Shown here: one piece after another, positions 13,966 through 18,206 of the stretch | How the letters are laid out: every line of letters begins with the position of its first letter | Position numbering within the stretch: the stretch's first letter is position 1 | Source: DASTSN01 sp035760665 | GTDB taxonomy: Bacteria > Bacteroidota > Bacteroidia > Chitinophagales > Chitinophagaceae | Direction of reading: 5' to 3' | Assembly: GCA_035760665.1 (NCBI GenBank) | Contig: DASTSN010000060.1 | Span: 1 to 18,206 of the forward strand | Length of the DNA: 18,206 nucleotides | Made by a program: the position numbers and the translations under genes | The notes under the pieces: generated by a model | The model's input: the letters and a program-made list of their open reading frames with translations, nothing else | Told to the model about the DNA's origin: nothing | Databases searched by the model: none

Positions 13966-14565
13966 ATGCATTATTCGGAGCTGTCCCAATATATTCTGCA
14001 TTTTTCTTACTTCGGCATCTTTTTATGGTTTGCCATTGTTGAGCAGGTTACTCCTATTCCAGAGGAAGTTTCACTTGCCAGCCTTGGATATCTTTCCATG
14101 CACACAACTTTGGATCCGGTTGTGTGTGGCGTGGTTTCATTTGCCGGTCTCACTGTAACGGATAACGCTTTATTCCTTTTGTCAGAAAAGGGAAGTGCAG
14201 TTTCACAAAAGCTGCTGGGCAGCATCAGTGCCAGGTTGGTAGTGGAAATTAAAAGCAGGTTAAACAAGCATCCATCACTGACGCTGGTCACGATGGCCTT
14301 ACTGCCCAAGCTGCGTTTTTTGAGTCCCCTTGTAGCAGCAGTAAGCGGTATTTCCTGGAAACACTTTCTGGCGGTCAACGGAGCAGCTACGGCTTTTTAT
14401 GTTACATTTTATATGGGTGTCGGTATTTTATTTCATCAGCAGTTACAAAAAGTTTTGAAAGAATTTGCCTTGCTGCAGCATCTGGTGTTTATACTGGTGA
14501 TGTTGCTGGCCGGCGTACTGATTATTTGGTGGGTGGCAAAGACCAAGAAAAAATATAAACACTAA
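13966..14565 (+). CDS. DedA/VTT-family membrane protein
   Basis: A 199-aa polytopic inner-membrane protein of the DedA (SNARE-associated/VTT) superfamily. The re-entrant-loop signature VEQVTPIPEEVSLASLGYL (25-43) carries the family's acidic pair (Glu33-Glu34). Asp66 lies in GLTVTDNALF, and PKLRFLSPLVAAVSG (114-128) contains one of the family's two conserved arginines (Arg117); the usual upstream Arg (RFxPxxR) is replaced here (MALLPKLR). DedA proteins are implicated in membrane-potential/pH homeostasis and in lipid-carrier flipping. ATG at 13966 is preferred; GTG at 13948 adds six residues. It lies 21 bp after mgtA, suggesting co-expression. The missing first arginine makes it a divergent subgroup, so activity should not be assumed. 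Confidence 0.82.
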   Translation: MHYSELSQYILHFSYFGIFLWFAIVEQVTPIPEEVSLASLGYLSMHTTLDPVVCGVVSFAGLTVTDNALFLLSEKGSAVSQKLLGSISARLVVEIKSRLNKHPSLTLVTMALLPKLRFLSPLVAAVSGISWKHFLAVNGAATAFYVTFYMGVGILFHQQLQKVLKEFALLQHLVFILVMLLAGVLIIWWVAKTKKKYKH

Positions 14566-14576
14566 CGAAAATCTTG

Positions 14577-14612
14577 TTGCTGGAAAATACGCCAGCCGGC
14601 GTTTCGTTTTTT
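14577..14612 (+). terminator. Possible intrinsic terminator after the dedA-family gene
   Basis: The GC-rich hairpin ACGCC-AGCC-GGCGT (14589-14602) is followed by TTCGTTTTTT. An alternative stem, GCTGG/CCAGC (14579-14583/14592-14596), shares bases with it. It begins 24 bp after the stop of the DedA-family gene. The stem is only 5 bp, so efficiency is uncertain. Confidence 0.42.
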
Positions 14613-14716
14613 ATAGTACTCATAAAAATCGCAGTGATATGGTATAGGGCAGCGCTCATAATTTTTACTGATGTTGCTCAGTCATTTTTATAAAAACAAT
14701 CTGCATATTAGCAAAA

Positions 14717-14750
14717 GGGGATAGGTTTTCCCCAGGCATCATCGCCTATC
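14717..14750 (+). other. Inverted repeats in the leader of the Ca2+-type ATPase gene
   Basis: Three overlapping pairings are possible within 34 bases: GGGGA/TCCCC (14717-14721/14729-14733), GATAGG/CCTATC (14720-14725/14745-14750) and AGGC/GCCT (14734-14737/14743-14746). The first two share bases and are mutually exclusive. They end 15 bp before the ATG and could affect translation. I recognise no known riboswitch class. The rest of the 200-bp gap is AT-rich, with no clear TAnnTTTG box. Confidence 0.3.
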
Positions 14751-14765
14751 ATTGATATCTTATTT

Positions 14766-17360
14766 ATGCATTGGCATCAGGCAGATACTAAAACAGTGCT
14801 TAAGGAAACCGGCAGCTCGGAAAATGGGTTGACAAGTGAAGAGGCGCAAAAACGTTTACAACAATACGGGCCCAATACCATTCGCTCAGCTAAACAAAAA
14901 TCACCGGTGATCATTTTCCTTTTGCAGTTTAAGGATTTTATGATTCTTGTCCTGATAGGGGCGGCCCTTGTTTCCGGGTTACTTGGGGATGCCACAGATA
15001 CCCTTGTGATTCTTTCCATTGTGCTGTTAAATGCCATGGTTGGGTTTATACAGGAGTACCGTGCTGAAAAAGCGATGGAGGTGTTGAAAAAGATGGCGGT
15101 AATCAATACGGTTGTCCTGCGAAACAATGCCTTTATAACATTGGCCTCCTCTGAACTGGTACCGGGTGATATTGTGCAGCTCGAAGATGGGAATATCGTA
15201 CCGGCTGACATGCGGTTGCTGCAGGCTGTTCAACTCAAAGCCAATGAATCCTCGCTTACAGGCGAGTCCGTGCCGGTAGATAAACAAACCGAACCATTGC
15301 CGGGAAATGAATTATCCCTGGGTGATTACAGCAATATGGTATTTAAGGGTACATATCTCACGTATGGGCGTGGCCGTGGGGTAGTGGTAGCAACGGGGAT
15401 GCGTACTGAATTCGGGAGAATCGCCGGTTTGCTGCAACAGCCGGCTATACAAACGCCATTGCAAAAAAGACTGGAAGTGTTTGGAAAAAATCTGGCATAT
15501 ATCATTCTTTTTATTTGTTTCATCGTTTTCACGGTTGGGTATATGCGCGGTGAGGAAATTGTACTAATGCTGCTAACGGCCCTCTCTCTTGCTGTGGCAG
15601 CTATTCCCGAAGCTTTGCCGGCTGTCATTACTATCGCTTTGGCAATCGGTGCCCGGAAAATGGCACGAAAAAATGCGCTTATCAGGAGATTACCGGCAGT
15701 GGAAACCCTTGGCTCTGTCACTTACATCTGTTCGGATAAAACGGGTACCCTGACGGTGAATAAAATGACGGTAGAAGAAGTTTGTGGTGAACACTTTTAT
15801 GTAAAAGATAACGAGCTTGCAGTGCCGGATGCAGCCAGCAAAGCGTACGCCGGAATGCTGACAGCTATGGCATTGAATAATGATGTGTACCATGATGCAC
15901 GAAGCGAACTTATGGGTGATCCGACAGAACTGGCAGTATATCAATTTGCCGCAGCTGCAGGATTTCAAAAAGGAGATTGTGAAATAAAATATCCGCGTGT
16001 GACCGAAATTCCTTTTGACTCCCAGCGGAAATGTATGACTACCATTCACCAGTTTCAAGATCAATACCTGGTGATCACGAAAGGTGCTATGGAACTGCTT
16101 TTGCAGAAGTCTGTTCCCGGCACAGACATTCGCAAATGGAATCGTTTACTGGACGGAATGCTCGAAAAAGGGTTGCGGGTGCTTGGCTATGCCACGCGAA
16201 AATTGTCAGAGTTACCGGCAGATATTTCAGCAGAAGTCATTGAGCGTGACCTGGAAATAGTGGGTATGGCTGGAATGATTGATCCGCCCCGCCCCGAGGC
16301 GCTGCAGGCAGTGCAGGAATGTAAGGAGGCAGGTATCCGGCCAGTGATGATTACAGGAGATCATCCGACAACTGCTACCGTAATTGCCAAACGACTGGGT
16401 ATAATTGACACGAAGGCTGACCGGATCGTAAGTGGTGCAGAACTAAGAAAAATGAGTGAACAGGAATTAGTTGACCTGGCCGATCATATTAAGGTATATG
16501 CCCGTGTTTCTCCTGAACAGAAACTCAATATTGTAAAGGCTTTGCAAAAGCAAGGTCAGTACGTTGCGATGACAGGCGATGGAGTGAACGATGCGCCGGC
16601 CCTGAAACATGCCAATATCGGCATTGCTATGGGTGTAACAGGTACCGACGTTTCAAGAGAAGCTGCGCATATGGTACTGCTGGATGATAATTTTGCCACG
16701 ATTGTAAAAGCCATACGGGAGGGACGAAGGATATATGACAATATCCGGAAATTTATTCGCTACATCCTCACAGGTAATTCTGCTGAGATCTGGACAATTT
16801 TTTTAGCGCCTTTTTTTGCGCTTCCGATACCCCTGTTACCAATACATATTTTGTGGATCAACCTGGTTACTGACGGGTTGCCGGGGCTGGCCCTTGCTGC
16901 GGAGCCGGCTGAGCCTTCTATCATGCAGCGGCCACCAAGAAATCCCGGTCAGTCTATTTTTGCAGAAGGGCTTGGCATTCATGTGCTGTGGGTCGGGTTA
17001 CTGCTCGCTGCAGCCACAATCGGTACTCAGGCTTATGCCATTCATATCGGTGACGCACATTGGCAAACGATGGTGTTTACTGTCCTTTGTTTTGGTCAAC
17101 TGGCTCATGTTTTGGCAATACAATCCGAACGGGTTTCCGTTTTGGGAAGGAGGCTATTTTCCAACAAATTTCTCGTGATGGCTGTAGCGGGTACCTTCAT
17201 ACTCCAGCTGACTACCATTTATGTCCCATTTTTAAATATCGTTTTTAAAACCCAACCACTGACAGCAGGCGAACTGGCTATCAGTATGGGAATGGCTTCG
17301 TCAATATTTTTCTTCGTTGAGTTTGAAAAATGGCTGCGCAGAAGAAAGAATGGCTGGTAA
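14766..17360 (+). CDS. Calcium-type cation-translocating P-type ATPase (P2A-like, PacL/CtpF group)
   Basis: An 864-aa inner-membrane P-type ATPase. The N-terminal cation-ATPase domain is at ~3-70. Landmarks are TGES (165-168), M4 AAIPEALPAVITIALAIGAR with PEALP at 281-285, DKTGTLT (Asp324), KGAMELLL in the nucleotide domain, MITGDHPTTA, and GDGVNDAP (604-611). M5 has a glutamate in TGNSAEIWTIF, and M6 has INLVTDGLPGLALAAEP; the PE(A/G)LP glutamate with N..TD of M6 corresponds to calcium site II of SERCA. This supports Ca2+ (possibly Mn2+) export and excludes MgtA and heavy-metal classes. The start is ATG at 14766. It lies 200 bp after the DedA-family gene, with a possible terminator between, so it may be a separate unit. 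It converges with the exchanger pseudogene, stop codons 7 bp apart. Confidence 0.92.
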   Translation: MHWHQADTKTVLKETGSSENGLTSEEAQKRLQQYGPNTIRSAKQKSPVIIFLLQFKDFMILVLIGAALVSGLLGDATDTLVILSIVLLNAMVGFIQEYRAEKAMEVLKKMAVINTVVLRNNAFITLASSELVPGDIVQLEDGNIVPADMRLLQAVQLKANESSLTGESVPVDKQTEPLPGNELSLGDYSNMVFKGTYLTYGRGRGVVVATGMRTEFGRIAGLLQQPAIQTPLQKRLEVFGKNLAYIILFICFIVFTVGYMRGEEIVLMLLTALSLAVAAIPEALPAVITIALAIGARKMARKNALIRRLPAVETLGSVTYICSDKTGTLTVNKMTVEEVCGEHFYVKDNELAVPDAASKAYAGMLTAMALNNDVYHDARSELMGDPTELAVYQFAAAAGFQKGDCEIKYPRVTEIPFDSQRKCMTTIHQFQDQYLVITKGAMELLLQKSVPGTDIRKWNRLLDGMLEKGLRVLGYATRKLSELPADISAEVIERDLEIVGMAGMIDPPRPEALQAVQECKEAGIRPVMITGDHPTTATVIAKRLGIIDTKADRIVSGAELRKMSEQELVDLADHIKVYARVSPEQKLNIVKALQKQGQYVAMTGDGVNDAPALKHANIGIAMGVTGTDVSREAAHMVLLDDNFATIVKAIREGRRIYDNIRKFIRYILTGNSAEIWTIFLAPFFALPIPLLPIHILWINLVTDGLPGLALAAEPAEPSIMQRPPRNPGQSIFAEGLGIHVLWVGLLLAAATIGTQAYAIHIGDAHWQTMVFTVLCFGQLAHVLAIQSERVSVLGRRLFSNKFLVMAVAGTFILQLTTIYVPFLNIVFKTQPLTAGELAISMGMASSIFFFVEFEKWLRRRKNGW

Positions 17361-17367
17361 AAAAAGT

Positions 17368-18206
17368 TTAGTTCATCAGCTTCATGGCAGCATACAGAAA
17401 ATATAAAACAAGCAGAATAATAGCTTCTGCCCGTGAAATACCTTTGCCCGTGATAAAAAAGGAAAAAGCTACCAGCGCAATAATGAGAAATGCCGGTATG
17501 TCAAAGTCGGCAATCCTTATATTAAATGTCAGTGGTGAAATGATTGAGCTTAGCCCAATAGGAACAAGGATGTTGAATATAGTACTGCCAATGACTGTGC
17601 CCACGGCAATACCAACTGACTTTCTGAATATGCCTCCAATGGCTACTGCTACCTCCGGAAGGCTTGTCCCTAAACCAATAATAAATATTCCAATAATTGA
17701 TTGCCGTATTTCAAAATAAGTTGCTATTTCCAATGTAGACTTTACTGTCCATTCTGAACTGAAAATTACTATTGCCATCCCGGCCACTAGTTTTAAAGTA
17801 ATAGAAATCCCCTTTTGAGCGGGAAGATTTTCCCGCGAGGCCTATTTGGGCTTTTCCTGATTCAGTAACAGGGATAAATAAACGAGGAAAATCACGAAGA
17901 GCAACAATCCTTCAACCCGTAAAATATTTCCATCGGCTGCTAATACCATTACAACAAAAGTTGATATACCCAGCACAATGCCGTCTCAGAGGCCTTGCTT
18001 CCTGTTAACAGTTATCTTGTAGAATAAACCCGTTATGCCCAGTGCGAAGCCCATTTGTCCAAGGTAACTTCCAATTGCATTACCAATAATAAGCCCCGAA
18101 GTTTCCTGTCCGTTTAGTTTGTGAATAGCTGCAGTGATGGAGACAACCATTTCCGGCAGGTCTGTGCCAATCGAAATAATCGTAAGTGCTATGAAAAATT
18201 CCGACA
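17368..18206 (-). pseudogene. Sodium/calcium exchanger-family (CaCA) gene with two in-frame stops, 5' end outside the window
   Basis: One minus-strand frame from 18204 to 17368 reads as a continuous CaCA antiporter. It shows the alpha-1 repeat (SIGTDLPEMVVSITAAIHK then GLIIGNAIGSYLGQMG), a middle pair of membrane helices (VLAADGNILRVEGLLLFVIF), and the alpha-2 repeat (GLGTSLPEVAVAIGG then IAVGTVIGSTIFNI) with the acidic and GS residues of the cation site. Two nonsense codons interrupt it: TGA at 17988-17986, between KQGL and DGIV, and TAG at 17844-17842, in the loop before alpha-2. The frame is unbroken otherwise. A 139-aa fragment could still start at GTG 17787 or ATG 17778 but would hold only the second half. 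The gene is either recently inactivated or affected by sequence errors. Intact, it would exchange Ca2+ for Na+ or H+, beside the Ca2+-type pump. Confidence 0.85.

Noticed and set aside
17368..18206. Stop-codon reassignment or readthrough explaining the two in-frame stops in the exchanger gene.
   Set aside because: TGA ends pdxJ and the PRTase gene and TAG ends the DUF302 gene here, and both stops differ from each other; loss of function or sequence error is simpler.
1..18206. CRISPR arrays, tRNA or rRNA genes, insertion sequences, integration sites.
   Set aside because: I saw no regularly spaced repeats, no cloverleaf or rRNA sequence, no transposase or integrase and no terminal inverted repeats.

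Overview
The window comes from a Bacteroidota chromosome, most likely Chitinophagaceae or a close relative. The reasons are A-rich translation starts without clear Shine-Dalgarno sites, TAnnTTTG-type -7 promoter elements, a Bacteroidota-style FtsH, and an MlaE-MlaF-MlaD set with no MlaB or MlaC. The lineage is inferred from style, not from a marker gene. Stop codons are used in the standard way, with TGA, TAG and TAA all ending intact genes.

Layout. A housekeeping gene, pdxJ (28-750, +), is followed by a long minus-strand block (833-6766). Read in its own direction, that block is: alpha/beta hydrolase, unknown 135-aa membrane protein, phosphoribosyltransferase, DUF302 protein, mlaE, mlaF, mlaD, then a YtxH protein, a holin-X-like membrane protein and a 95-aa unknown. 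A 133-bp divergent control region (6767-6899) separates it from a plus-strand block (6900-17360): erythromycin-esterase-family protein, YbhB/PEBP protein, nitroreductase, FtsH, MgtA-type P-type ATPase, DedA-family protein and a Ca2+-type P-type ATPase. The right end (17368-18206, -) is a sodium/calcium exchanger gene interrupted by two in-frame stop codons and cut by the window edge.

How it fits together. This looks like an accessory stress or dormancy island covering envelope lipid transport, envelope stress proteins, membrane proteolysis, divalent cation pumps and small enzymes of poorly known substrate. The combination phosphoribosyltransferase + dienelactone-hydrolase-like protein + erythromycin-esterase-like protein + nitroreductase + P-type cation ATPase recalls the hypoxia (DosR) regulon of Mycobacterium tuberculosis.

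Main discovery. The dyad core TGAT-N4-ATCA occurs exactly three times in my hand scan, and all three copies lie in the roughly 5% of the window that is intergenic, upstream of apparent operon starts. One is a perfect match to the classical FNR box (TTGAT-N4-ATCAA). Relative to candidate -7 elements, dyad centres sit 58.5 bp upstream for three promoters and 36.5 bp for the fourth, a difference of two helical turns, which resembles class I/class II CRP/FNR activation. I infer a local CRP/FNR-family regulon. No regulator gene is present in the window.
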